A stretch of 29,670 nucleotides of DNA from Bacillota bacterium (GCA_023443625.1 JAEZTQ010000078.1:1-29670); one strand, 5' to 3'; shown: positions 16,578-24,101, numbered from the stretch's first letter. Translations and numbers: made by a program. Notes: generated from the sequence alone by a model not told the origin.

Positions 16578-17081
16578 TCAATATTTTCTTAGTTCATCTT
16601 CTCCATTATCTTCAAGCTTTTCAATATTTCTAATTATGACATTATAAGAACAGGTATCGCTTACTTTGACTGTTACTGTGTCATTTACTTTATGATGTAA
16701 TATCGCTTTTCCTAGTGGAGAATCGATACTTATTTTTTTATTTAAGGAATTTGATCTAACAGTAGTCACTATTTTTACCAATTCTTCTTCCTCGTCATCT
16801 GGATAATATATTGTCACCCGGTCATTTAATCCCACTTCATCAGAATTTGAGTCTTCAGGGATAATCTGGGCTGTTTTAATCATTCGTTCCAAATATCTAA
16901 TTCTGCTCTCATTCTGATTCTTATACTGCTTAGCTGCTTTATATTCAAAATTTTCACTTAAATCTCCGTGTGCTCTAGCCACCTTTACATCTTCGAGAGC
17001 CTCTTTTCTAACAACAAGCTTACGATACTCAATTTCTTCTTCCATCCTCTTAACATCTTTTAACGTTATTTTGTCATACAT
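16578..17081 (-). CDS. greA: Transcript cleavage factor GreA family
   Basis: GreA enters the RNA polymerase secondary channel and stimulates cleavage of backtracked RNA. The 167-residue product has the N-terminal coiled-coil hairpin with the acidic tip motif ARAHGDLSENFEYKAAK (about residues 34-50). The C-terminal FKBP-like domain contains SPLGKAILHHKVNDTV. Length is normal. Divergence from typical GreA in the C-terminal domain leaves open a second paralogue. The ribosome site is weak (AAAGAT). Upstream, the transcript can form an 8-bp hairpin (17128-17121 with 17100-17093) a few bases before the ribosome site. The beta-lactamase gene follows directly, an odd pairing. Confidence 0.88.
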   Translation of the reverse strand: MYDKITLKDVKRMEEEIEYRKLVVRKEALEDVKVARAHGDLSENFEYKAAKQYKNQNESRIRYLERMIKTAQIIPEDSNSDEVGLNDRVTIYYPDDEEEELVKIVTTVRSNSLNKKISIDSPLGKAILHHKVNDTVTVKVSDTCSYNVIIRNIEKLEDNGEDELRKY

Positions 17082-17207
17082 AATTTATCTTTAGTGAGAG
17101 GATGTATAATAAGTACCATACTCCCACTAAAAAACTCACCTCTTTTCTTTTTATACTTTTTTATGTGTATAACATGTTAATAACCTTGCTGATCATTCGT
17201 AATAGAG

Positions 17208-17239
17208 AAAAACGGGTCTTAAAAGCTGGTTCTTTAGAC
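17208..17239 (-). terminator. Possible terminator after the GNAT gene
   Basis: On the minus strand GTCTAAAG (17239-17232) can pair with CTTTTAAGAC (17225-17216) with bulges, followed after three bases by a T run (17213-17208). It is imperfect, so only a moderate candidate for the end of the acetyltransferase transcript. Confidence 0.4.
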
Positions 17240-17244
17240 AAAAA

Positions 17245-17751
17245 TTATTTGCTAAATTTCATAGCTAACTTATCTAACGCATCATCATATACTCTATATA
17301 CTGTCCATTCATCCATTGGAGCTGCACCCATTTGTTTATAAAATTCGATTGAGGACTGGTTCCAATCCAAGCAGGACCATTCTAATCTTCCACACTTTCT
17401 TTCTACACACAATTTAGCAAGAAAAGAAAGTATTATTTTCCCTATACCCTTTCCTCTCATTTCGGGTTTAACATATAAATCTTCCAAGTAAATACCTGGT
17501 CTCCCTAAAAAAGTAGAATAATTGTGAAAGAATAATGCAAAAGCTACTGGTTTATTTTTATATTCACCAATAACCACCTCAGCCATTTTTCTTTCAAATA
17601 GAGTTTCTAATAAAATTTCTTCTGTCGCTACAACTTCATTTAACATTTTTTCATAATCTGCCAATTCCTTTATAAATTCTAAGATTAATGGAACATCTTT
17701 TATCTCTGCAAATCTTAACTTCAAATCATCTAAATTAGTACCAATTAACAT
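17245..17751 (-). CDS. GNAT N-acetyltransferase (spermidine/diamine acetyltransferase-like)
   Basis: A 168-residue acetyl-CoA-dependent transferase. The acetyl-CoA-binding motif A is clear: IYLEDLYVKPEMRGKGIGK (about residues 87-105), followed by LEWSCLDWNQSSIEFYKQMGA, typical of the SAT1/diamine acetyltransferase branch, where GRPGIYLEDLYV is characteristic. The substrate could be a polyamine, an amino acid analogue or a small amine; sequence alone does not settle this. GGAGG lies 7 bases before the ATG. It stands alone, with 163 bases to greA and a long non-coding stretch upstream. Confidence 0.82.
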   Translation of the reverse strand: MLIGTNLDDLKLRFAEIKDVPLILEFIKELADYEKMLNEVVATEEILLETLFERKMAEVVIGEYKNKPVAFALFFHNYSTFLGRPGIYLEDLYVKPEMRGKGIGKIILSFLAKLCVERKCGRLEWSCLDWNQSSIEFYKQMGAAPMDEWTVYRVYDDALDKLAMKFSK

Positions 17752-18283
17752 TTGTATACCTCCACTATATAAGTAAATTAAACGTATTAAATTAGGACAA
17801 TAACAGAAGAAACAACCATCAGAACAGTTACCCCTTCTTTATATATATACCACATTTATTAGTATTCATGTGCGATGAAATCGCAGTTGTTGAGAAGTGG
17901 AATTTGAATTAATCATCAAAGAATAAACTTACTTTTCATTGTATTTTAAAACATAACAAGTTTCAATATTAAACTCTAATTTATTCCATTAAGATTTTAT
18001 GAAGTTTCTAGTTTCTAATAAATCGTGATAGATGCTAATAAAAAATTACGCCTCTGTATAAGAATAATGGAGTACCAAGCTACGTCTGGTACTTATTAAA
18101 CTATTAAGGGTGTCATTGACATTAATTGGAGATGTCCGAATATGTTTGCGAGTGGTATCGCTGTTGCGAAATAATCACTCTAAAAGAGCAATAACAATAA
18201 TTTTCAAGATTAATAAAATTGAAAATTAAGATAATATTGGATATAAACTCAAGGGAATCCTCTATTAAAGTGTATTTATTATT
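17752..18283. other. 532-base stretch with no convincing gene
   Basis: AT-rich DNA with no credible long frame. It contains a 7-bp hairpin (AGTACCA 18071-18077 with TGGTACT 18087-18093) and an AT-rich inverted repeat of about 9 bp near 18200-18230. A 20-codon plus-strand frame starting near 18132 (MSEYVCEWYRCCEIITLKEQ) has GGAG shortly upstream but nothing else to support it. Confidence 0.4.
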
Positions 18284-18310
18284 AAAGAAAAAGGACAGTT
18301 ACCTGCCCTT
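18284..18310 (-). terminator. Terminator overlapping the yjdF stop codon
   Basis: On the minus strand AAGGGCAG (18310-18303) pairs with CTGTCCTT (18298-18291), with one G-U pair. The four-base loop is GTAA (18302-18299), which contains the TAA stop; a T-rich tract follows. The stem is thus partly made of the last sense codons of yjdF. Confidence 0.75.
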
Positions 18311-18718
18311 ATGCTTCTCTTTCTTTTTCTGTTGTTTAAGTTCATATTGGAATTGCTTCACAGCCTCTTTTTGTTCACGAGAACGAGACTTTCTTTCCAT
18401 TTTTCCTAGTTCCTGTTGAAGTTTCAGAGCAAGTTGTGATTTTGTTCTAACTCCAATATTATCTACCTGTTTTTTTACCTCTCTCTGTAGTCGCTTTGGA
18501 TTAATCCTTTCCTTCTCTTCTTTTTCAGTAACAACAGAAGGACTAAATCGAAGTTCATAGTAATTTTTTAAAATAAAACTATGAATTTCATAATCCTTTG
18601 GCTCTGCCCCAAATGTGATTTTACAGGCAGAGAGCTTACCGGAAGATTCATTTTCAAAAACACCAACCCAAAAAGGGGCTTCAAAAAATACTATTAATCT
18701 CCCTGATACTTTGTCCAT
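18299..18718 (-). CDS. yjdF: YjdF family protein (DUF2992)
   Basis: A 139-residue protein of the YjdF family, known in Bacillus subtilis and clostridia as the gene controlled by the azaaromatic-binding yjdF riboswitch; its biochemical role is unresolved. The first 60 residues (MDKVSGRLIVFFEAPFWVGV, then KITFGAEPKDYEIHSFIL) form the conserved globular part. The C-terminal half is lysine/arginine/glutamate-rich and probably helical (KRLQREVKKQVDNIG, KSRSREQKEAVKQFQYELKQQKKKEK), as in homologues. The AAGGAGG site is 7 bases from the ATG. The gene has its own promoter, structured leader and terminator, so it is a self-contained unit. Confidence 0.88.
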   Translation of the reverse strand: MDKVSGRLIVFFEAPFWVGVFENESSGKLSACKITFGAEPKDYEIHSFILKNYYELRFSPSVVTEKEEKERINPKRLQREVKKQVDNIGVRTKSQLALKLQQELGKMERKSRSREQKEAVKQFQYELKQQKKKEKHKGR

Positions 18719-18840
18719 TTTAATCCCTCCTTAAAAGATTTAATGAACAAAGAATGGACAACCAAGGAGGCAGGTTACTGACAACATAAATAATTGTTGC
18801 TCCCGGACTACCTACCGGGACGTGTTTTTATCTTTGTAGC
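18719..18840 (-). ncRNA. yjdF-type riboswitch leader
   Basis: The 5' leader of yjdF on the minus strand is rich in structure. A GC-rich hairpin TCCCGG/CCGGGA (about 18801-18820) follows a CTACAAAGATAAAA start. Then CCTCCTT (18770-18764) is the exact complement of the AAGGAGG ribosome site (18732-18726). This gives a simple switch in which the ribosome site is hidden or freed. The yjdF RNA class is known to sit exactly here and bind azaaromatic compounds; my match to its consensus is from position and general features, not an alignment. Confidence 0.72.
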
Positions 18841-18843
18841 TAT

Positions 18844-18871
18844 ATTATATCAAATAATTTACAAATATCAA
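18844..18871 (-). promoter_or_regulatory. Promoter of the yjdF unit
   Basis: Minus strand: TTGATA (18871-18866), 16 bases, perfect TATAAT (18849-18844). Transcription would begin near 18837, at the start of the riboswitch leader. Confidence 0.75.
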
Positions 18872-19029
18872 TATTCTTCAAAACTAGTATCAAAAATATT
18901 TTTACCAAAACCAGTAATTTAGAGATAGGTATAAAAACAGCTTTAAATCCAGTGACAGAACATGATTGAAACTTATCATGCCTCAACACTTAACATAGAG
19001 CCCAAAAACAGTATTTCATTGTTACTTCC

Positions 19030-20067
19030 TTACATGCCGAATAGTATAGAGTTTTCATATTCGGAAAGGTTGGATAATTTGCCTTCTATCCTTTTAATGA
19101 TTAAGTTAACATCAATATCAACAAACAGCCTGTTGGTTATAAGCCTGTTCAATGCCACAGGAATTAACAGTTCTCCCCACATGCCGAAGGATTTGTCATG
19201 TTCTAAAACAGAAGATAATAACATGTATTCACGAAGTTTAAAGAATATATCAAGTTGCTTCAATTCTTCAAGAGGTAAGTTATTCTCAGTCAAATACCCC
19301 AACATAAAATTAACAATTACTTCTTCTGCCCCCTCTATTTTTTCTGCTGTCTTTGACGGTTCAGCACTTATGAGGTGAAAGTATAAAAATGTTGCAATAT
19401 CACTGATAAACCATGAATATTCGCACTCATCGAAATCATATACAGTAACTTTTTTATCTTCTGCTAAAGTATAATTAGAGAACATAAAATCTCCGTGGGT
19501 AAGTCCATAATTTTCCTTAGTTTTCGGCACCTGCGGTAATTGATCCATAAACTGTTTATATGCTTTGCTTAAATCCGAATTATAATTTTCAAAAATATCA
19601 TATGCTTTAACTAAATGTTGATTTTCATCATACTGCCTACGTGGATTTCCATTATTAATTATATAATTTTGAGAGCATTTGTGTATACGCCCTAATTCCC
19701 GCCCGATATATTCAATATAATCACGGTCAACCCGCTCCTGCTCCTCCCATTGCATTCCGTCCGCTATGGTAAAAGCAACAGCGAATGCGATTCCGTTTTC
19801 AAAATCATGCTCTGTAACCATATCATTTGAAAGTGCCGGTATAGGAATTGCCACATTAACTCCGTTATTACTTAAAAATGTTATAAAATCAATTTCACCT
19901 ATGATTTCATCTTTACTTCGGTGATTTACAGATGTAATTCGTAAAATAAACGGATTATCGCAATTGATTTTATATACTGTATTATGAGATACGCCCAATA
20001 ATTCAGCAGAAATGATTTCAGATGTGTATTTTTGGGCAAAAAATAAAGCAATTTCTTTTGAGAACAT
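19030..20067 (-). CDS. Aminoglycoside phosphotransferase-fold kinase (APH family)
   Basis: A 345-residue protein of the APH/choline-kinase fold, ATP-dependent phosphorylation of a small hydroxylated substrate. The start at 20067 (MFSKEIALFFAQKY) is chosen because GGGGTGG lies 8 bases ahead; an ATG 21 codons upstream has no site. The catalytic loop THGDFMFSNY (H191, D193, N198 counted from this start) and the metal-binding VYDFDECEYSW (D211) are intact, and an N-lobe with FILRITS supplies the ATP lysine region only weakly. Aminoglycoside resistance is one option. Many such genes instead act on amino sugars, homoserine or unknown metabolites. It has its own promoter and lies downstream of a second APH-fold gene. 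Confidence 0.8.
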   Translation of the reverse strand: MFSKEIALFFAQKYTSEIISAELLGVSHNTVYKINCDNPFILRITSVNHRSKDEIIGEIDFITFLSNNGVNVAIPIPALSNDMVTEHDFENGIAFAVAFTIADGMQWEEQERVDRDYIEYIGRELGRIHKCSQNYIINNGNPRRQYDENQHLVKAYDIFENYNSDLSKAYKQFMDQLPQVPKTKENYGLTHGDFMFSNYTLAEDKKVTVYDFDECEYSWFISDIATFLYFHLISAEPSKTAEKIEGAEEVIVNFMLGYLTENNLPLEELKQLDIFFKLREYMLLSSVLEHDKSFGMWGELLIPVALNRLITNRLFVDIDVNLIIKRIEGKLSNLSEYENSILFGM

Positions 20068-20088
20068 ATAGAAGACCACCCCCGAAAA

Positions 20089-20118
20089 TATAAATATTCT
20101 TAAGTTCACACTTGTCAA
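20089..20118 (-). promoter_or_regulatory. Promoter of the first APH-fold gene
   Basis: Minus strand: TTGACA (20118-20113), 18 bases, TTTATA (20094-20089). Transcription would start only about 15-20 bases before the ATG at 20067, giving a very short leader. Confidence 0.5.
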
Positions 20119-20229
20119 CAACGGCGACAAATACGACAGTACATAATCATTAAATCTTAATTCTGACAGTGCCTTTATATTTCTATAACATCAACTATTA
20201 TATCACCTAAATCCTTCCAGCAAATGGCA

Positions 20230-21174
20230 TTATAATAAACATTTAAATACCTTCATTCCGCATTTTTCAAGGGATTCTTTCAATATCACTTTAACGCTAT
20301 CGTACAGTGGTGTGCCAATGGAATAATTAAGACTGTCTAATCCATAACGTACATGAAGTATATCTTCCACTTGATAAAAGGCGTTCTTATCGTATTCCGT
20401 ATCGTAGCTGTCCAGAAAAGCCTTTCGATAAACTTCGGCGTCGCTGCCATATTCCCGTTTCATCCATAAGGTTAAACTGGCAATATCGGCCATCCAGCAA
20501 AGTGAATATGAATCATCCCAATCAACGAGTGTTATCTCTCCAGAGTTGACAAGTAGATTTTTTGTTGAAAGGTCAGAGTGGCAAAGCACAGAGGGATATG
20601 TATCACACACTTTTAATCTTTGATAAATTTCCTCCCAAAGGGTTTCAAGTTCAACACCGTCCAACAGGTTCTGGGACGACAAATTAGCGGTACACTCTTC
20701 AAAGCTGTTGTACATAAATTCAGAAAACGTCGACCACTGCGCGACCCCGCAACCGATATACCCGTAACCTTCTAGCTTTATTTGATGAATCTGTGAAACT
20801 AATGCACCGAGCTTTTTAAATAGTGCAATCGTTTCATCTTTAGACAAGGAAAGTATATCAGCAGTCGTGCCTGGCAGGCATTCCTCTATTAAATAGCCAT
20901 TGGGAAAATCAGAGTTATCGCGGCTGTAAACTATAATCTTCGCATGAGATATTCCATGTTCAGTAAGTTGTTTATCGACAAACAACAGCTTCCCGTCCTC
21001 CGGCCAGCCGCTTTTGTAAATCTTAAAAATGTAGGACTTTTCCCTTGTTATAATCTTGAAAACTCGATTAGTCGTTATGTTTTCAAATGGGCATACTGAA
21101 AGGATTTCTGTGTTCAAAATCTTTTTAGAAACCTTAATGATTTTTTCGTTAATGTCTGATTGTTCACAATTCAT
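20230..21174 (-). CDS. Second APH-fold phosphotransferase
   Basis: A 314-residue protein with the same fold as its neighbour at 19030 but only distantly similar. The ATP-binding strand FKIITREKSYIFKIYKSG (about residues 39-55) has the expected lysine. The catalytic loop is CHSDLSTKNLL (H199, D201, N206), and the metal-binding motif VDWDDS (D218, D220) is complete. GAGG lies 7 bases before the ATG. It follows a GNAT gene by 57 bases, so both may be on one transcript. The locally higher GC of this gene compared with its neighbours may indicate transfer; this is an impression, not a calculation. The substrate (aminoglycoside, macrolide, sugar or other) cannot be told. Confidence 0.8.
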   Translation of the reverse strand: MNCEQSDINEKIIKVSKKILNTEILSVCPFENITTNRVFKIITREKSYIFKIYKSGWPEDGKLLFVDKQLTEHGISHAKIIVYSRDNSDFPNGYLIEECLPGTTADILSLSKDETIALFKKLGALVSQIHQIKLEGYGYIGCGVAQWSTFSEFMYNSFEECTANLSSQNLLDGVELETLWEEIYQRLKVCDTYPSVLCHSDLSTKNLLVNSGEITLVDWDDSYSLCWMADIASLTLWMKREYGSDAEVYRKAFLDSYDTEYDKNAFYQVEDILHVRYGLDSLNYSIGTPLYDSVKVILKESLEKCGMKVFKCLL

Positions 21175-21231
21175 ATTTACACCTCTTTCTTATGTGATCT
21201 CCCATTGTAGCGAAATAGATAATAATGTAAT

Positions 21232-21651
21232 CTATATGTTCTTAGCCATGAACATTTCTAACGGCTGTTCAAAACCTGGTATATCAAGTACCAAACAACC
21301 ACAATCTTTATAGCCAAGTTTCCGATAAAAGTGTTGTGCATTTTCATTAACTTGAGTTGATGTCATAATCATTTTATATCCCCTATTTGCCATTTCATTT
21401 TCCCAATACTCCATGGCCTTCCTACCAAACCCTCTTTTCTGATAAGTAAAGTCTATATAAATTAGTGTTAAAAAAGGTGTATTATCCCAAAACATGTTAA
21501 ATCGTAGAATCCCAATTGGTTTCTCATCATCTAGAATAACATATCCTCGTCTATTAGCCACCTTTTTCATAAACTCTGCTTCCGGCAAGTTCCTATCGAG
21601 TGTATACCAAAATTCCTTATCTGTTTTCTCTAAGTACCTTATCTGAAACAT
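21232..21651 (-). CDS. GNAT N-acetyltransferase
   Basis: A 139-residue acetyltransferase starting at the ATG at 21651, with GGGGGAG 6 bases ahead; a start 18 codons upstream has no site. The order is typical: N-terminal MFQIRYLEKTDKEFWYTLDR, substrate-side strand GYVILDDEKPIGILRFNMFW, acetyl-CoA motif TLIYIDFTYQKRGFGRKAMEYWENEM (Q/R-x-x-G-x-G/A type: QKRGFGRKA), and C-terminal NENAQHFYRKLGYKDCG. Such enzymes acetylate aminoglycosides, streptothricin, protein N-termini or amines; no sub-family is recognised. Downstream neighbours are two APH-fold kinases. Confidence 0.82.
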   Translation of the reverse strand: MFQIRYLEKTDKEFWYTLDRNLPEAEFMKKVANRRGYVILDDEKPIGILRFNMFWDNTPFLTLIYIDFTYQKRGFGRKAMEYWENEMANRGYKMIMTSTQVNENAQHFYRKLGYKDCGCLVLDIPGFEQPLEMFMAKNI

Positions 21652-21752
21652 ATCCGCTCCCCCTCGTATTCTATCGTCTGCATCCTTGCTTAATATTGAT
21701 ATCACAATTCTATCATAAAAATCTATTTAGAAATTACTATAATCGATTTAAA

Positions 21753-21812
21753 TTATCTACAGCAAAATAGGGCCTTCACAAAATATATAGAATCCATGCT
21801 GAGGAAACTCAT
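21753..21812 (-). CDS. Possible 19-residue leader peptide ahead of the GNAT gene
   Basis: The minus strand encodes MSFLSMDSIYFVKALFCCR, ending at TAA (21755-21753), about 100 bases before the GNAT start. The K-A-L-F codons lie in the right arm of a hairpin (see 21766-21831). No strong ribosome site precedes it, so translation is uncertain. A leader peptide that senses ribosome stalling is one explanation; chance is another. Confidence 0.3.
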   Translation of the reverse strand: MSFLSMDSIYFVKALFCCR

Positions 21813-21831
21813 ATGCTGCAAATGCCCTATT
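21766..21831 (-). promoter_or_regulatory. Hairpin between the HTH gene and the GNAT gene
   Basis: AATAGGGC (21831-21824 on the minus strand) pairs perfectly with GCCCTATT (21773-21766), followed by TTGC. A smaller TGAG/CTCA hairpin sits inside the 50-base loop. It may end the HTH transcript or form an attenuator for the GNAT/APH genes; the T tract is weak. Confidence 0.45.
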
Positions 21832-21836
21832 AAGTG

Positions 21837-22100
21837 TTAATTATAATTTTTAAGTATTCGATAAATCGAACTTTCAGATAAATAATGCTCTTTTGATATT
21901 TCAATTACTGTTTTTCCATTTTGAAAATCCTTACAGATTAGTCTGTTTCTAACAGCTAATTCATATTTTTGACCTGATATACTTCCCCATTCTTTTCGTT
22001 TGTCTATTGCTGGGATGTATAGAAAGCCTTCCGGAATATATTTGCGGATTTCATATAGTAACTCATATGGAAAAACATTATTTGCATTAATATATTTCAT
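21837..22100 (-). CDS. Small HTH protein (CD3324/Mor-like family)
   Basis: An 87-residue protein with a C-terminal helix-turn-helix (NRLICKDFQNGKTVIEISKEHYLSESSIYRILKNYN, about residues 52-87). The N-terminal half starts MKYINANNVFPYELLYEIRKYIPEGFLYIP. This layout fits the clostridial 'CD3324 family', which resembles the DNA-binding end of Mor-type activators; the assignment is from memory of that pattern. AAGGAG lies 10 bases before the ATG. It is preceded by a structured leader with tiny ORFs, and it may regulate the downstream GNAT and APH genes. Confidence 0.72.
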   Translation of the reverse strand: MKYINANNVFPYELLYEIRKYIPEGFLYIPAIDKRKEWGSISGQKYELAVRNRLICKDFQNGKTVIEISKEHYLSESSIYRILKNYN

Positions 22101-22110
22101 TCGGTACTAG

Positions 22111-22221
22111 CTCCTTATTCTAATATTTCTTTAGAATGCGGATTCTGTACTATTCATGAATGAATTGGCAAAACTAATTTACGCTCCATACGCATTTGCC
22201 ATTTACAGAACCGCATGGAGC
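22111..22221 (-). promoter_or_regulatory. Attenuator-like structured leader of the HTH gene
   Basis: Three hairpins can form between the tiny ORF at 22203-22244 and the HTH gene. A: GCTCCATGCG (22221-22212), inside the ORF, pairs with CGTATGGAGC (22192-22183), 10 bp with one G-U. B: TGGCAAA (22201-22195) pairs with TTTGCCA (22172-22166), extendable to 10 positions with one mismatch. C: ATTCTAA/TTAGAAT (22137-22131 with 22123-22117) abuts the ribosome site AAGGAG (22116-22111). The right arm of A lies inside the loop of B, so A and B interfere with each other. Confidence 0.5.
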
Positions 22222-22244
22222 TCAAGTGGATGTTTATACTTCAT
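22203..22244 (-). CDS. Putative 13-residue leader peptide
   Basis: The minus-strand ATG at 22244 has an excellent ribosome site (GAGGAGG, about 7 bases ahead) and encodes MKYKHPLELHAVL before TAA at 22205-22203. A second mini-ORF, MANAYGA (22202-22179), starts immediately after the stop. The codons for L-H-A fall in one arm of the first hairpin of the leader. This is the classical layout of a leader peptide in translational or transcriptional attenuation, as known for some antibiotic-resistance genes. I do not recognise the peptide. Confidence 0.5.
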   Translation of the reverse strand: MKYKHPLELHAVL

Positions 22245-22415
22245 AAATCTATCCTCCTCTAATTTTATATATCCAAATTCTGTTTATCTAATTATACTTA
22301 TCTTAATTTAAGAAGTCAATCAATACTAGGAGGTTCATTCTACATATTGAGTGTTAATGAAATGCTTAAAATATGTTTGTGAAATATTAATAATTCTTTT
22401 ATAGACCACCAAACA
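22245..22415. other. Intergenic region between the leader ORF and the GH4 terminator
   Basis: AT-rich and without a gene. It should carry the promoter of the leader/HTH transcript; no pair of elements stands out clearly. Confidence 0.3.
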
Positions 22416-22453
22416 AAAAATCACCAACCCTTTATATTAGGTTGGTGATTTTT
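22416..22453. terminator. Terminator after the GH4 glycosidase gene
   Basis: A perfect 14-bp stem (22416-22429 with 22440-22453), core ATCACCAACC/GGTTGGTGAT, with a 10-base loop and A/T runs on both sides. It ends seven bases before the GH4 stop codon on the minus strand. Confidence 0.88.
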
Positions 22454-22459
22454 GACGTC

Positions 22460-23956
22460 TTATGCCTTTGGTCGCTCTTGCGCCTTATCTGCTTCTGCCG
22501 CATTTTTTCTGGCTTCTTTTTTATCCTTATACATTTCATCTACTGTCTTTTCTTTAAGACGAATACCTTTATAATCTCTTGGTGGTATAAGATCACATGA
22601 TTTCATGCGCTTTTTAGCCTTTGAAATTTCATCCTTATATTGGGGTAGCCATGGTTCACCAGCAATTAGCATTTCATCTACCATTTGGAAGATTTCTGCA
22701 GGGTTACATACAGCACCGGTCAGAGGATCCATAAGCATTGCCTGTCTTAAGAGAGTAATGTCACCTGCTACAGCAGCCTCTACTGCTAGTCTTTGCACCC
22801 ATATGCTTTGGGAACAAACCGCTGCACATCCCAGTGGCAAATCACCAATCTTAGGAATATTAACTCCATTGGCATCAACATAACCAGGAACTTCAACAAT
22901 ACTTTCCTCTGGAAGATTCGTAATACAGCCATTATTCATTACATTAAAATGTCCTCTATAAATACGACCTGTTTCTAAGGCTTCGATGATATAAGATCCG
23001 TGCTCTTGACTACGCTTTTCAGCGATATACTCTCTAGCTGGTTCCTTCATCCAATTAGGGAAATCTTCCTCAAACCAGTTTCTACCCTCTCTGCATACAC
23101 GAAGATATCCTCCAGTTTCCCCATTAATCCAAACTCCAAGATCAATCCATTCTTCCACTTCATCTAGACGCTTACGATACCATGGCACATATTCGGAAAG
23201 ATGGCCGTTTGATTCTGTAGAATAGTATCCAAAATTCCTAAGCATATCAATTCTAACTTTTTCAGTCTGAGAAAGCTTCTCATCTGCTTCATATGCTTCT
23301 AAAATCTTGGGTAACATATCTTCACCCTTATGCTTTACGGAAATATACCATGTCTGATGATTAATTCCCGCACAGATAATATCTACATCCTTTTGTTCAA
23401 GTCCTAATGCTTCTGCGATTTGATGATGTCCACCCTGTACGCCATGGCAAAGACCAATGGTATTCACACCACCATATTTGATCGCTGCCCAAGTAATCAT
23501 AGCATTTGGATTCGAATAATTAAGCATAATGGCACCTGGCTCTGATACCTCACGTATGTCCTTGCAAAAGTCAAGGATTGCAGCTATTCCTCTTTGTCCA
23601 TACATGATACCACCTGCACAAAGGGTATCACCAACACATTGGTCCACTCCATATTTCAATGGAATTTCAACATCTGTCTCAAATGCTTCTAGCATTCCTA
23701 TCCGAACACAATTAATAATATATCGGGCATTAGTTAGGGCCTCACGACGGTTCAAAGTTGCATGGATTTTAATTGGAATACCATTCTCATCCAAGTCTCT
23801 TTGACAAAGAGATGCAACCATGTCTAGATTGTGCTGATTAATATCAGTAAATGCCACCTCAATATCATTAAATTCTGGAACAGTCATCAAATCAGAAAAC
23901 AGGGTTCGAGTAAAGCCAACGCTCCCTGCACCAATAACCGCAAGTTTAAATGACAT
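22460..23956 (-). CDS. Glycoside hydrolase family 4 enzyme (alpha-galactosidase/alpha-galacturonidase type)
   Basis: GH4 enzymes are cytosolic, need NAD+ and a divalent metal, and cleave glycosides by an oxidation-elimination route. The 498-residue product begins with a Rossmann motif (KLAVIGAGSVGFTRTLFSDL, residues 4-23) and the acidic end of the second strand, FTDIN (36-40). It has the conserved NYSNPNAMITW (146-156), the metal-ligand cysteine in GLCHGVQG (C170) and the metal-ligand histidine in AGINHQTWY (H200). GLCHGVQG and the 'alpha' branch layout favour MelA- or LplD-like activity over 6-phospho-beta-glucosidase. Alpha-galacturonidase, from pectin breakdown, is a real alternative. The C-terminus has an extra lysine/alanine-rich tail. 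GAGGAGG lies 7 bases before the ATG. It is divergent from an AraC-type regulator, which probably controls it. Confidence 0.9.
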   Translation of the reverse strand: MSFKLAVIGAGSVGFTRTLFSDLMTVPEFNDIEVAFTDINQHNLDMVASLCQRDLDENGIPIKIHATLNRREALTNARYIINCVRIGMLEAFETDVEIPLKYGVDQCVGDTLCAGGIMYGQRGIAAILDFCKDIREVSEPGAIMLNYSNPNAMITWAAIKYGGVNTIGLCHGVQGGHHQIAEALGLEQKDVDIICAGINHQTWYISVKHKGEDMLPKILEAYEADEKLSQTEKVRIDMLRNFGYYSTESNGHLSEYVPWYRKRLDEVEEWIDLGVWINGETGGYLRVCREGRNWFEEDFPNWMKEPAREYIAEKRSQEHGSYIIEALETGRIYRGHFNVMNNGCITNLPEESIVEVPGYVDANGVNIPKIGDLPLGCAAVCSQSIWVQRLAVEAAVAGDITLLRQAMLMDPLTGAVCNPAEIFQMVDEMLIAGEPWLPQYKDEISKAKKRMKSCDLIPPRDYKGIRLKEKTVDEMYKDKKEARKNAAEADKAQERPKA

Positions 23957-24101
23957 AACACATCCTCCTCATTTAGTTTTTTTTATTATACATTACAGGA
24001 AATACAAGAGGTAATCTATTCTTTTTTAATTTCCCATATGTCATATATTATGATATATTAAAAAGGTAGTGAGCGGAGTGCCAAGATCATGATACAAGCT
24101 A

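Noticed and set aside
18132..18194. 20-codon plus-strand ORF with GGAG upstream
   Set aside because: No structure, partner or similarity; within a long non-coding AT-rich stretch such a frame is expected by chance.
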